Shown one piece after another: positions 1 to 11,896 of a stretch of 64,000 bases of DNA. The first letter of the stretch is position 1. Each line of letters opens with the position of its first letter. Below the pieces are notes generated by a model that was given only the letters and a program-made list of their open reading frames with translations, searched no databases and was not told the DNA's origin. The position numbers and the translations under genes were made by a program. Source of the stretch: Rutidosis leptorrhynchoides (taxonomy: Eukaryota; Streptophyta; Magnoliopsida; Asterales; Asteraceae); NCBI RefSeq assembly GCF_046630445.1, contig NC_092333.1, forward strand, positions 706,071,501 through 706,135,500, in the 5' to 3' direction.

Positions 1-11
1 CTAGGACCAAC

Positions 12-23
12 GCTCTGATACCA
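12..23 (-). promoter_or_regulatory. Primer-binding site (tRNA-Met) of a minus-strand LTR element leaving the window
   Basis: Read on the minus strand this is TGGTATCAGAGC, complementary to the 3' end of plant initiator tRNA-Met, the usual primer of Ty3 chromoviruses such as Tekay. It lies 2 bases past the LTR end at 26. The element therefore runs leftward, and its internal region lies beyond base 1. Confidence 0.85.
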
Positions 24-1860
24 ACTGTGACGATCGCTCCAAATCCATATGGACGAACACGTCATTCATCGATTTCATTGCGAGGTATTTGACCTCTATA
101 TGATACGTTTGGTAAACATTGCATTCTTTTGAAAAGGCATACCATAAATGAATATTTAAATCAAAGGTTTTTGACATCTGATGATTTCTAAATATAGACA
201 ATCACCGTGAATAATAGTTTACAATAGTACTTCCATTGACAATGCAGTCAAAATAAGATAGATGATGATGATTTGTGAATGCAACATTTTCTCGAATAAA
301 GCATGTATGACTCCATGCACATATCTTGTATAACATATAAGCAAACAGCGGAAGACTTCTAGGGAACCTGAGTATAAACATGCTAACAAGTGTCAACACA
401 AAGGTTGGTGAGTTCATAGTTTTAATGTTGCGCATAATCTGTATATAAAGGTGGATCACAAGATTTCGGTTGTTTCATCCAGTAACGTTTATCAAAATAT
501 TCTACAAGATTGAGCACCCTGGTAACTAAACTTTAACGTTATAATAAGTACCCCTGTTTTAACATACATGCAACCAACATGTACAATACACGCAAACCAA
601 CGTGTACTAAACTCAAATAGCATACGTCTGTTTTATAGTTCAGGCTAGGATTTCTATACCTGGAATAGACGGGGATGTCAAGCCCTATGGATCCATATAT
701 AACTACTCGCGCCCACCAGTTCTTATAACCGGCAGTTACTAGTTACCAAAGCTAAGGGATTTTCGGTTCAAACTCAGTGTAGAATTAAGTATGTACATAT
801 GTCCTTTGTTTTTAAAATAAAGTGCATGTATTCTCAGCCCAAAAATATAGATTGCAAAAGCAATTAAAAAGGGAACAAATAAAACTCACCTTAGCAGCAC
901 ATAAAGTTGTTCACCGAAATGTGACCGAAACTCGAAATACCCAAATAACCGTAGATCTCAACCAAGAGAATATATGTTGGTCAATAAATGTTTAAAAAGC
1001 TAGGTCTGGTCATAGTGTATCATAATCCTAATGCTCGAGATCGACATACAAAAGTTATCAAAAGTCGTTTCAACAAGTCAATCTGACTCAATACTATAGT
1101 TGAATGATCATGACAATCGAAACATTTTAACATTTCACATAGTTTCTCAATTCTTGTAAAATTAGATTATTGTTTTTATAAGGCTTTAAAATATGATAAA
1201 ACAATCAATTTTGACAATTGTTCATCAAAACTAGACGTGCCTTATATAGAAATTCATTTACTCGATTAGTAATATTTAAAAATCCAATTTATCAATCGTA
1301 TAAACAAGTTGTTTAAGTATCAATTGCAGATTCAAAAGCAATTCCAATTAATGTTAATCATAATTCAGTTGATCATATCTTTTAATTCGTTCATCGAAAT
1401 TACGCGATTTCTAAATGAAAAGTTATTGATTTTTCGCCAGCTTTCCAAAAACATGCATATCATATACCTTTTATCAGTAATATATATATTAAATTCGTGA
1501 TTCATCATAAACTGTTTAACGACAAAATTTAGCATACAAGCATGCATAAACATATATACTCGAGCACTAGACATGGATATACAATTAATATATAAAAGAT
1601 AAGATATGAATGCTCACGTATCAATATTGTGATTCAATATTGCAGGGAAGTACGTAGACGCAACAGAGATGATAAACACTAGGTTTGACTTGCCAATAAT
1701 ACCCACGTACATTACCCATAACTTTTATAGTTATAACCCGTAATTTCCTTAACTCTATCCCGTTCGAAAACTCGTTTTGAAAGTGACACGCTCATGACCT
1801 CGTCGTAGTATTTTATGTATATTACTAATAATAATAATGCAACTTAGTAATAATACTAAG

Positions 1861-2016
<156 letters not shown>

Positions 2017-2113
2017 TTATATATATATTGAGAGAGAGTCGAGAGATAGTTGTGAGGAATCAATCAGAAACAGAAATTGAGCGAATTTATACTACCTTGC
2101 CTGTCCCAGCCCT

Positions 2114-2163
2114 CCATGCGATCGCATGGTTTTTGGGCATCATGGCCATGCAATCGAATGGCC
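2114..2163. promoter_or_regulatory. Palindrome pair CATGCGATCGCATG in the chromovirus LTR
   Basis: A perfect 16-bp palindrome CCATGCGATCGCATGG (2114-2129) is followed at 2144-2163 by a near-palindrome differing at two positions from GGCCATGCGATCGCATGGCC. That 20-mer is found intact in the promoter of the unrelated Athila-like LTR at 44,529. Function is unknown; a protein-binding site or a cruciform is possible. Confidence 0.6.
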
Positions 2164-2552
2164 CTCTGATCCAGCTCACACTCGTTTGACGTTTTGCTTG
2201 TCGACATATTATTTAATTATAAATATAATATAATTAATTTATATAATTAATTATATATTATATTAAATTCACGTGCATAGTGGACTTGTAATTTTCTTTC
2301 CGATGACTCGTACGTTGTCACTCGACTAATGTCCCGGTTCCGGTTTTTCGAACGTCCTTTCGTTCCCTGAGAAAACTTGTACTTTATGTTTCATGACTCA
2401 TACCTTTGTCAAAATATAGTCTTAAATTATCCCTAAATTATTCCACTTGAAATATAACTTATACATTTGAGTGTTTTGGTTATTTACTTCTATAAATCAT
2501 CATCTCGTAGTATATACATATACATATATACATTTTCATTTTGAAATAGTGT

Positions 2553-2657
2553 TTACTGTAGCAAAGTTACTGTAGCAATTTTTTACTGTAGCAAATAGTG
2601 ATTTTGAAAACACTGTAGCTTTTCGGGTACTGTAGCAATTCAAAAATACTGTAGCAA
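2553..2657. repeat. Cluster of six ACTGTAGC motifs
   Basis: ACTGTAGC occurs six times in about 105 bp (near 2555, 2570, 2586, 2610, 2630 and 2648) with uneven spacing and T-rich spacers. This is unlike a simple tandem array and could be a cluster of factor-binding sites in the LTR. Confidence 0.6.
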
Positions 2658-2756
2658 ATTAGTATTTTACTGGTTCATCTTAAACATTTTAGTTAACTTA
2701 TCTAAATATCATTCGAATCAATAATCGAATGTTACTATCATTTACTAAATAACTTG

Positions 2757-2915
<159 letters not shown>

Positions 2916-3072
2916 CCTGAATCATCGAGAAAAGTCAAAGAATAATTGATTACATAAATATAGTTCCAAAACTTTCGTGACTCAACATTACAGACTTTAC
3001 TTATCGTGTCGAAAACATAAAATCATTTAAAGATAAAGTTTAAATTTGGTCAAAAATTTCCGGGTTGTCACA

Positions 3073-3684
3073 GGTCCACAAGGTTGGGTTTTGGTGGATG
3101 ACGAGCAACAACAACCAGGAGACGGGGCTGGACGTGGTCGTGGTCGTGGACGTGGTGTTAGTCGATCCACGTATGAGGCAGGTAGCTTCAGTGCTGCGAA
3201 CGTACAGGGTACGTGGACACTTGGTGAAGAGAGTTGGAATTCGTTGGTTAACAGTGTAGACGGTATTCATCTGGAGTTTCAGGACAGCTGGTCAGCGTAT
3301 GATTCTCAGGTTAAGCATAATCAGAGGATGTTAGAGGAGCAGCGCAGGCATAACGAGGATATGAGGGTCTGGCACCAGAATAGTTATGGTGCGATTAACA
3401 CGACGCTGGGACAGTTCGGAACGGAGATGGGTCGTTTGGGTGAGCGAGTTGACAGGGTAGAGTATGATGTGAGAGGGATTCGGGCCCACAATCAGTGGGA
3501 GGTTCATCAGAGACAGATGCGTCGGAACCCGGAGGCTTATATTCCGACGCGGACTACCATTCCTGATTATACATCAGTTACTCCCCCGAGGCCGTATCCT
3601 TCATATGACCCGTATCGAGCTTTCCAGGATACTTATGGTGTGGATTGGGACCCATTCAGAGACTTGTGGTCGAGGAATGATTGA
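3073..3684 (+). pseudogene. 3' part of the ATHILA-family (envelope-position) ORF of element D
   Basis: About 203 codons ending at TGA 3682, cut at the 5' side by the LTR ending at 3072, so the first residues of the open frame are LTR-encoded. A glutamine-rich stretch and a GRGRGRGRG linker precede a segment that aligns with the ORF at 60,600-60,930 (W-x-L-x-x-E-S-W-N-S-L-V-N-S-V against W-Y-P-S-Q-E-G-W-D-S-L-I-N-S-V). Charged, probably helical sequence rich in HN, EE and RR follows. Both copies reach a G-V-D-W motif; here D-P-F-R-D-L-W-S-R-N-D follows. The ORF lies 3' of pol in Athila elements and its function is not established. Only the C-terminal region survives here. Confidence 0.7.
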
Positions 3685-3790
3685 TTGTTGAGCATGTCAT
3701 GTTGTATTTGTTTGAAACTATTTACTTTTCATTTGGTCTGTACTTGAATAATTATATTCTCTGATTGTGTAATTTGAAACTTATTTGAGG

Positions 3791-3827
3791 GATAAGGTGT
3801 TTCAGCATCGGGTGGTGCCACCTTGTC
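3791..3827 (+). other. Conserved stem-loop in the Athila-like 3' region
   Basis: GATAAGGTG pairs with CACCTTGTC across a loop containing GCATCGGGTGG. The same structure occurs at 61,281-61,317 with GACAAGGCG as the left arm; the arm bases have changed but most pairing is kept. A possible RNA signal such as packaging, stability or 3' processing. Confidence 0.5.
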
Positions 3828-4677
3828 TTGTTATGTAGTTCGTTTGTTTTTCTTTTCTTAGGTTTGTTGGTGAAACGATTTTTCAAGTCTGGCATTAAGT
3901 TCAGCAAAACTGCATGATTGATGATATTGGTGTGATGATCGAGAATGGACGATGTTCTTATGCTGGCAGTCATTCAGCACCATCTGTCACTGGCATTCCA
4001 CGATCAGTGGTTAAGCTCGATAAGTTTTTATATTTTCTTTCTCACATAACCCTTTCGATTTTTATCTAATTTTGATCTCAAGTGATGGGGACATTACTTG
4101 ATCTCAAGTGTGGGGTTGGGGATGTAAAATCTCTCGGGTTGGTTGTTAATGGAATCATCATCATATTAGTTTTGATTTAAAAAGACTTGACATTTCACGG
4201 GTTTTGGTCGTAAAAAAAATGAAAAATTAGGGGTAAAATAAAAAAAATATAGAAAAGTTAGTTTAAAAATAAAAAAAAGTAGAAAAACAATTGAAAATTC
4301 GGCCAAAACCTTTATTATGAAAATTGGCTTGGTATTTTATGGCATATTTCGTGATTTCAAAGAAGCTAAAATTGTCCCACATGTTCATTTTCTTGGACAT
4401 GAAATCCTACGAGTTCGGGGAACTCAATAGTAGGTCACCTGTACCAAAACGGGTGTAAATCGTGAGAGAGCGGTGATTGCATAGCGTGATTGTGACCGAA
4501 TCACGTGCCAGATCACAAAATTTTGGTTACTTGGTATAGCAGACTTCTGAAACTATATCATTTTATTATTACATCATTGAATGGTGTGATACTATGGAAA
4601 AAAAGCCTAGAGCTTCACCAGTGTTGTCCTTTTTAGGAACAAGAGCTACGTGCTTATGTTTGCTTAGACAACACAAC

Positions 4678-4696
4678 CCATAGCCAAAAGCTATGG
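4678..4696 (+). other. Conserved 7-bp hairpin CCATAGC-caaaa-GCTATGG
   Basis: A perfect stem with a five-base loop, identical at 62,171-62,189 in element G although the surrounding sequence has diverged. Confidence 0.5.
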
Positions 4697-6222
4697 CACC
4701 CAAAGGTTTTTGGGATTTAAACCGAGTGTCAATTTAAATAGATTGGCATTCCCGAGTGAGTCAGATCCACTCATTAAGGAAGTAAAGTCTTCCGACCGTT
4801 TCACTTGGTACATATACCTCTTAAGCTATACCATTTCATTACCCATCATTTCACGATGAGGTACTGTTAGAGGTGAAAGTCTTGAACTTTCGAAACATGT
4901 TCATTACTTTGAATGTGAAATCCTACATGAACATAAAAATTCATACGTAGGTCACTTGCACCAAGGCGGGTGTCAACCTTATGAACGGTGATAGTAGCGT
5001 GTGGTCGAAACCGGGCAATGCGCTAGATCGAAAACTTTAACAGGGCGATCCTCATTGTTTCTCCTAACAAGGACAATGTTGTACCCGACCACTTTATTTA
5101 ACCATATAGGATATATCCATTCCATCCTAAAGGGAGTCAAGTCTCTCGAACGACACACTTGCTGATTTGTTTCAGAAGTTGTAGTCCAGACCAGTTGTAG
5201 GGTGACAAAAAATCTTGAAAAGTCATTGCTAAAATCGACTGTAAATCTATCAGGCCTCAACGTTAAACAGGAAAACTGGTAGTCAAAGCTTATCTCAATG
5301 AGGGAGATTTGCTAGCCAAATGGGAAGCGCACCATGATACACAAAATGTCAGTGATTGATCAGATTCCCAGTGGATAACCTCCAGAAAGGTAAGATATCA
5401 TCTTTTAAGCCTGATGAACCTCAATCTTTATGGTTGACTTAACGGATTAGATGATTATCTCATAATTATCGATGATATCTGGACGTAATGTGTACCCTCC
5501 TAAGCACATTATTTTCTTACCGACATCTCACAATGTTAGGTACTGTGAGAGGCATTGGCTTGACCAATTACGGGGTAGCCTGTGCGTTCTTTTTGGCACA
5601 TGCGTTCGATTGTCATATCTTTGGTGTTTGGCTCCCACTTGATTCCCGGTTACTTTGAAGGCTTACATTATGGTTCGAGATTCTTTGCCTCATTTTATTT
5701 GGTACGCTATTCAAGACTTTAATTAGCTACTTTCTTCATATTTGATTGCTTGAGGATTGGGAAGTTAATTTCGGGGGAATGCAAGTGGGAGGTATGGTTG
5801 GTATTTACTCCAAATCGTGCCCATGCTAGACGATGGTTTGTTGTTTGTTTGTTTGGTTCTACATATACTTTTGAAGATGTTACTTTATGGTAGAAGATTA
5901 TTATCGAGTTTAATTGCTTGAGGACAAGCAAAACTCTAGTGTGGGGTTGTTTGATATCGCATATTTATTACACGTTTTCCTTAGCGATATCGGGCACATT
6001 TTGGTCCTTTTGGATACGATTTGGTGTTATTTCGATAAGTGTTGTGAAAGTTCGAGTTCTAAGACCAAGGGGGTGAATTTTGAAGATATTTGATGGTTTT
6101 AATGATTTTCTATGGAAACGAGTGAAAGAGGTTGGTTCGATTCAAGTTTGGATGAATATTAGTGAGTTTTTGGCTTGGAATCAGCAAAAGAGGCCTGGAG
6201 CACCGCTCCAAAACCTTGAGCG

Positions 6223-6905
6223 TAGGAATGGCAATGGATCAAATATAGATCGGATGATGCCATATCCACATCCATATCCATTTAATTTTTGCTCATCCAT
6301 ATCCATTTAATTTCAGTTCATCCATCCATATCCATATCCGATGAATTAAGCGGGTTAATGGATATTGGTTGGATATCAGATGAAATGTTAATCTAACGAC
6401 GATTTTATCAATTTAATATAGATTATAACAAATGTAAATATTTAGTATTGATGTTTTTGATTGGTTACACATGTTTTGATTGTAATTTGTCACCGATCGT
6501 GAATTTAAATGAGCAAAATAAGTTAAAATATAATTAAATATAAGTTTAAACTAATCTAAATACGTAACTTTGAATATTGTTAGTAATAATTTAATAGGTG
6601 TGACTATCACAACTCATATTTTCGTTAATAATTTAAGAATTTGTAGGTTATATGTATATGTATATCAATATGTAGATGCATATACTTATATTTTAGTACG
6701 TGTATATGTATATATAAATGTATTTCGGGTGATAATGGATATATCCGTGGATGATATGTTGTCATCCATATCCGATCCACGAAATATTTAGATCATCCAT
6801 ATCCATATCCATATCCGTTAATCGTACATTTACATCATCCATATCCAATATAAATGGATCGGATCGGATGGATGTCCATGGATGGAACATCCATTGCCAT
6901 CCCTA
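6223..6905. mobile_element. hAT-type MITE, 683 bp
   Basis: Termini TAGGAATGGCAATGG and the reverse complement of CCATTGCCATCCCTA form 15-bp inverted repeats with one mismatch. The insertion is flanked by the 8-bp duplication CTTGAGCG (6215-6222, 6906-6913), the hAT signature. The inverted LTR copy at 8359-8688 lacks it and shows the uninterrupted site. The body is rich in CCATAT and ATCCAT hexamers in both orientations, as in subterminal transposase-binding clusters. No transposase, so non-autonomous. Confidence 0.88.
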
Positions 6906-8030
6906 CTTGAGCGCCACTCCAGTAGGCAGGATTTTCATGTCGAGAGCTTTCAAAAGGCCAGGAATCAAGAATACAGCATATGGATCGCCGCTCCACCTTC
7001 AGTCGGTTTCAGATTTTACCTATTTAAAGGCCGAATTTTTACCCTAATTAATCATTATTGCATCCAGACGAATTCCAGCAGCTTTTTGACGAAAAAGGGT
7101 GATTTTTGGGGAACCCCAAGGTCATTCTAACACATCAATCATTCCGGAAACGCGTCTCGATCCTTTCATCATTCAAGAACACAATTTTCATTAGGTTTAA
7201 TTCTTATCATCATTATGAATACTTTTAATTGTTTATTTGTGATTTTGGTTTTAGCCATGGTTGGCTAAGCACTTTAATGTTTGTCTAGATTGAATATTCG
7301 TATGTGTTTGGATGATTAATGTTTAATTTAATTAATGCATGATAATTGTGAGTTTTGATTAAGAACCATTCTTGTGGGTGTTTGGTAATGTTACTAGGTT
7401 GATTAGTGATCTTGTTTGAACAAAGGGAACCCTGTTTCAATTTAGTACACTAATTTTCAATTGATTTGTCTTAACCAATTGGGTGCTTACTGGACCAAGG
7501 GGTAAACCGGGTAACATAGATTGAACAAAATAGGGGTGAATTGTGTGGAGCGAACACGTAACCAATTGAATCTTAATCTTATAATTAGTTAATTACTAAG
7601 TCACAAACGAAAGAGGTCTTTGATGAAAGGGAACCCTAAGCCAATAAATCCAAGTTTGACGTGTTTGCTAAAAGAGAACTCTGGGTAAACCGACTCTGTA
7701 GTTGCATGTATTGATAAATTGAACTAGAGCTTAATAACAAATCATCCGACACTGCGAATAGGAGATCTAGGCGAACATTCTTTTATCTATTGAATTCAAA
7801 TATCTTTACTTTTTGTTGAGTCTGCATTTATTTCTTATAAACTCAAAAACACAAAAATATTGTCTTTTACTTTTAATCAATCTTTGATTTGGCTAATCGT
7901 TAAATAGCCACAAAACAAATTATCTCGTACTTTCAATTTTCATAGAGTACCTTAGTTTATTTTATTAGTTGCAATCTTAATTCTCACGTTTAAAACTTTC
8001 CTTGGAATGATTTCGGAATTACCAACTTGA

Positions 8031-8072
8031 TACTATTACACGATCGGGTACACTGCCCGTTAGTGTGTAGTA
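8031..8072 (+). other. Conserved U5 double hairpin of Athila-like LTRs
   Basis: TACTATTACAC pairs imperfectly with GTGTGTAGTA around an inner GGGTACACTGCCC. C's 5' LTR has an equivalent at 12,989-13,020 (CTAC...GTAG around GGTACACTGC). The GGTACACTGC loop is shared across otherwise diverged LTRs, which suggests a structured RNA element near the LTR 3' end. Confidence 0.45.
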
Positions 8073-8131
8073 ATCTTTAAACCGGCATTTTCCAAGATAA
8101 ATTATATACTAGATTTCACACATCAAGTTTT

Positions 8132-8149
8132 TGGCGCCGCTGCCGGGGA
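8132..8149 (+). promoter_or_regulatory. Primer-binding site (tRNA-Asp), Athila type
   Basis: TGGCGCCGCTGCCGGGGA is complementary to the 3' end of tRNA-Asp, the primer of Athila-lineage elements, six bases after the LTR end. Confidence 0.88.
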
Positions 8150-8293
8150 CAGTTGTGTCAAAAATTAAGATTGTTATCTAATTGTTCTTAGTTTAGTTTT
8201 AGTTATAGTTTATTATTTATTTTCGTTTATTCTCAGTTGAATCGGTGCGTTTAATCAGTTGTTAGTTCTGATTTCACAGATAACAGGTAGTGC

Positions 8294-8362
8294 ATGCCAC
8301 ATACGCGTTCTTCTAATTCTCCGATTCTTCAACCGTTTGATGAACCCAAAAGAGAGTTATTC
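8294..8362 (+). pseudogene. First 23 codons of Athila-like gag, truncated
   Basis: ATG at 8294 begins M-P-H-T-R-S-S-N-S-P-I-L-Q-P-F-D-E-P, almost identical to the gag start of G at 48,257. The match ends at a four-base ATTC overlap (8359-8362), after which the sequence is an inverted LTR fragment. The rest of gag-pol is absent. Confidence 0.8.
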
Positions 8363-8688
8363 TTGATTCCTGGCCTTTTGAAAGCTCTCGACATGAAAAT
8401 CCTGCCTACTGGAGCGGCGCTCAATGTTTTGGAGCGGCGCTCCAGGCCTCTTTTGCTGATTCGAAGCCAAAAACTCACTAATATTCGTCCAAACTTGAAT
8501 CGAACCAACCTCTTTCACTCGTTTCCATAGAAAATCATTAAAACCATCAAATATCTTCAAAATTCATGTCCTTGGTCTTAGAACTCGAACTTTCACAACA
8601 CTTATCGAAATAACACCAAATCGTATCCAAAAGGACCAAAATGTCCCCGATATCGCTAAGGAAAACGTGTAATAAATATGCGATATCA
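8359..8688 (-). mobile_element. Inverted Athila-like LTR fragment (330 bp)
   Basis: The reverse complement matches the first part of LTR D (about 5952-6970 without the MITE), including its TGATATCGC start and the run GGAGCGCCGCTCC. On the minus strand GGCGGGGTGTT precedes it, equivalent to the primer tract. It lacks the MITE, so it derives from another copy or was formed before the MITE arrived. Junction microhomology with gag is ATTC. Confidence 0.8.
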
Positions 8689-8708
8689 AACACCCCGCCA
8701 AATTTTCA

Positions 8709-11700
8709 TCTGACGGCGTGTTAATCCAGGTTCCACAGTTAACAGTTACACCCTCTATATGAGACGTTTAAAGCAATCGCATTTAATTTTGTTAAAAGTT
8801 GACTTTCAAAAATATAAGTCAATAATCCCAAAATAGAAACACTGTTGTGATCATAACCACAAGCCATCAGTATTTAAACAGTTATAAAAGTTTTAAATGC
8901 GAAAGTAAATAATGTTCATTAAATCAAATGCTGACTCCACGGCTAGACATGCAGCAAACACTGCGGAAGTCTACCTTTTAAGGACCTGAGAATAAAAACA
9001 CGCAAAAATAGGTCAAAAAATAATGTTGGTGAATCTACAGGTTTAAAGTTAAGTAACAGTATCTGAAAAACAGTTATCAAAAAAATAGTTTAGTTTCCTT
9101 GACCACGAGATTTTACAAGTACAACACCAAGTTGCAAAACGTTTGCATAATATATGAGCACCTGAATACTAGCAACGACCCGAGTATAGAAACCACTATA
9201 CCCGTCTTTACCTCCTAAAATGTTATACACTTGTTCGAGTGTATCTAATGTTCAAAATAAATGCACCACTGTTAATATTGCAGGGTGAGGTTGTCAACCT
9301 AACGGATTCGTCCATCTAAATTGTGCTTACACCGATGGTATTAAAAGTATTCAAGCTAGAGGCTTTTTGAACAAACTCAATATGCATATATAGTACTCGT
9401 GTTAATACAAAAGCACTTAAAATGTAAGTATAACAGCGTGTATTCTCATCCTTGAAAACATGTAAAAAGCGGGACTGTAGACTCACCGTTGAATAAGCTT
9501 GGATGACAGACAAAACTTGTACGGTTTACAGCTGAGTAATGCAACCTAAGTATACGTATTTAGGTTGGTCAATATATGTATCTTAAATAAGGGTGGTTTC
9601 ATAGTATAAGTTGTCTTATTGCTCGACTCAACGCGTTTCAAAGTAAAAGTCAACATATAGTCAAGTAATTCATGCAAGTCAAACCGAAGTCAAACCGAAA
9701 GTCAAACTTGGTCAACGTGGTCAACTAAAGCCAACATTAGTAGGTTCATGTCAAATGTTGGTCAACATGTCAAACCTAAGTCAAACAATACATTTCAGGT
9801 CATGAATGATCATTTTCACAATTTCAGTTTATCGTTGTGCACAAAGTTCATGAACACGTAGCATACTTAGCACATTATCTCATAGTAAAAAATTCAAGTA
9901 AACATGGAAAAATCCAGATCATAAATATACTTAAAATCAATTCCAAAAAGTCTGGACAGGGCCTCATACGATAATTAAAAGTCAGGAATCAGAAGGGGTA
10001 CATTTGGGATTAAAAGTCAGGAATCAGAAGGGGTACATTTGGGGTTTGCCAAGTCAGTTTCTGACCGCGCACTGATTTCGTTTTGGCTATAACCGGAGTT
10101 AGGAACATGAAATTGATACAAGACTAGTGGACATAGTTCAAGGACAAGTCAAACTAACACATATCAAAAATTGAGCAATTTTTGTTTAGCCAATTTGTAC
10201 AGTTTATTCATGAAAGTTGAATGTTGAGTTTTTCAGCTCAATTCAGAAGTCACACAAAGTATGACACTAGTGTGCCCAATGCATAAAGTTTTAGAGATTG
10301 AAATAAACTAACAATAAGTCACATATCATGTTAAAATCTATATTCCAGAAGCTTACATGCTCATTCAATAAACACAATCCACAGAGTATAAAACAGAGAG
10401 CAATTTACAGATTCGATTCTAGTTTAGCTAGTCACATTCGCACGCGATTATCCGAAGATCTAGATACAATTAGCCTATTATATCTACATTAAAGGTGAAG
10501 TAATTTTTGTGTAAATTTCAAATATGTAAATATTTAATCACATAAGTTAAAACATTTTATCATACAAGGTTACTTTTATGCAAGTGCTGTATAAATCTAC
10601 TTTTACACTAATTCAAGCATATCTCGGGTTTTACATAAGCAAACGACATGATATCCTAGTCTAAATTGTGTGGTTTTAAATTATATTTCCAGTGGTATAA
10701 GTTTCACATGCCAATTCAAGGTCTATTAAATCCAGATTTCGGATCAATCACAAAAACACAACGTTAATTTCAATTAAGCATAACTTGATCATCCGGAAAC
10801 GAAATCAAGCGAATCCAAAGCCTAAAATCAATAGTTTTTCGCAAGGAATCTGAATATAACATAATAATTAACATTTTAAAAACTTAATTTTTCTGATCAT
10901 GCATAAACAAATTCGGTTTTAAACCCTAACGCATCAAACAATCAATATAACGATTATAATTAACACGTACGCGTATAGACTTGAGCAATTGACAACATAA
11001 CTATGAAACTTTAATAAAAATCAGATTTTTAATATTAGGGTTCATGTGTTTATACCTTAGATCAACAATTAAATCACACCAATACGTAGAGGAGATCGAG
11101 AATTACACTTTTCGTGTTCAAGGCTTGAGCAAAAATTGAAAATTGATGGTGATATTGGTGATGGTGATTGACGGCAGCCAAAGGGAGGGAGGGAGGGAAC
11201 AAAAAAATCGACTGGTATGTGTAATTGTGAGGGTTTATAGTGTTTAGGTTATCACTTAAGCCTTTATACTAGCCATAGTTCTCTTAAATTGCACCTAAGT
11301 CCACCAAGTTGCAAAAATTAAACATAAAAGGGTGGGGAGGGGGGTGTTCGGCCGAATGGGCCCCATGGGGTACTGTCGGGCTCGTGTTTTGCAATTCCGT
11401 GTAATCGTGGTCAGTTTCAAGTGCCGTTTAGTCGTACTGAGGGCCCGAAACTCTAAACCGATAGTTAAACGCAGCCAAACATTAATTTATTAAAAACCCA
11501 ACAAATTAATTATTTTTTAAAAGTTAACAATTAATAAATTAATTATCAAAATAAACTCGAGTGTTTCGTTGCTCAAAAAGCAGTTATCAAAATCGTATCG
11601 TTTTTATCGTATTTCATTATCCGAAATATTTATTTGAATTAATATCAACCCATATTAATTATTGTAACCCTCCAAAGATCAAGTATGCATTTATTACACA

Positions 11701-11778
11701 TAAACACATAAAAGTCAAATAATCGCCGTTAAATAAACTAACGGAAGGTTAACGGAAGTAACGGAAAAAGCAGGGTTG

Positions 11779-11780
<2 letters not shown>
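8709..11780 (-). mobile_element. Chromovirus-like LTR 'E', probably solo or end-truncated
   Basis: On the minus strand it starts near ATAACAACCCTGC and ends near CACGCCGTCAGA. Landmarks shared with LTRs B and F are CTCTATATGA (8753), GCGGAAG..CCTGAGAATAAA (about 8964-8996), GTTGGTGAAT (about 9024) and a weak form of the GGATTC boundary (about 9303). No tRNA-Met PBS adjoins the left end and no partner LTR is visible. The right end merges into a TA run, so no target duplication can be read. Contains a 2x35-bp tandem duplication. No coding region supported. Confidence 0.55.
9974..10043. repeat. Tandem duplication, 2 x 35 bp
   Basis: The unit starting ATTAAAAGTCAGGAATC is repeated exactly at 9974 and 10009, a recent slippage-type duplication inside LTR E. 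Confidence 0.9.
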
Positions 11781-11829
<49 letters not shown>

Positions 11830-11896
11830 TATATATATATATATAGATATGTATACACATATATATATATATAGATATGTATATATATATATATAA
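11780..11896. repeat. Interrupted (TA)n tract at the E/C junction
   Basis: TA runs broken by ACACAC and GATATGT segments. LTR E and the truncated LTR C meet here, so the tract may have been the recombination or breakage site. Confidence 0.9.

Larger units (their letters stand above)
3685..5951 (+). mobile_element. Non-coding 3' region of Athila-like element D, up to the 3' LTR
   Basis: Colinear with 61,175-63,490 of element G and in part with 42,797-43,975 of C, so it is a conserved but non-coding part of the Athila-like internal region. It contains two conserved hairpins (3791-3827, 4678-4696), an internal copy of the primer motif TCAAGTGTGGGG near 4109, an A-rich stretch near 4210-4280, and the probable functional polypurine tract TAGTGTGGGG just before the LTR at 5952. 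The short open frames here are not conserved in G. I see no gene. Confidence 0.75.
5952..8125 (+). mobile_element. LTR of Athila-like element D (with hAT MITE inside)
   Basis: Starts TGATATCGC after the GTGTGGGG tract and ends CACATCA, followed by the Asp PBS, giving the TGAT/ATCA termini seen in LTRs C and G. About 1.48 kb without the 683-bp MITE and its duplicated 8 bp. It carries the palindromic units GGAGC(A/G)CCGCTCC near 6197 and 6908, a probable TATA box TATTTAAA at 7021, and a conserved U5 hairpin (8031-8072). Internal sequence lies on both sides: element 3' end upstream, PBS plus gag start downstream. One LTR is therefore shared by two internal regions. Confidence 0.85.
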
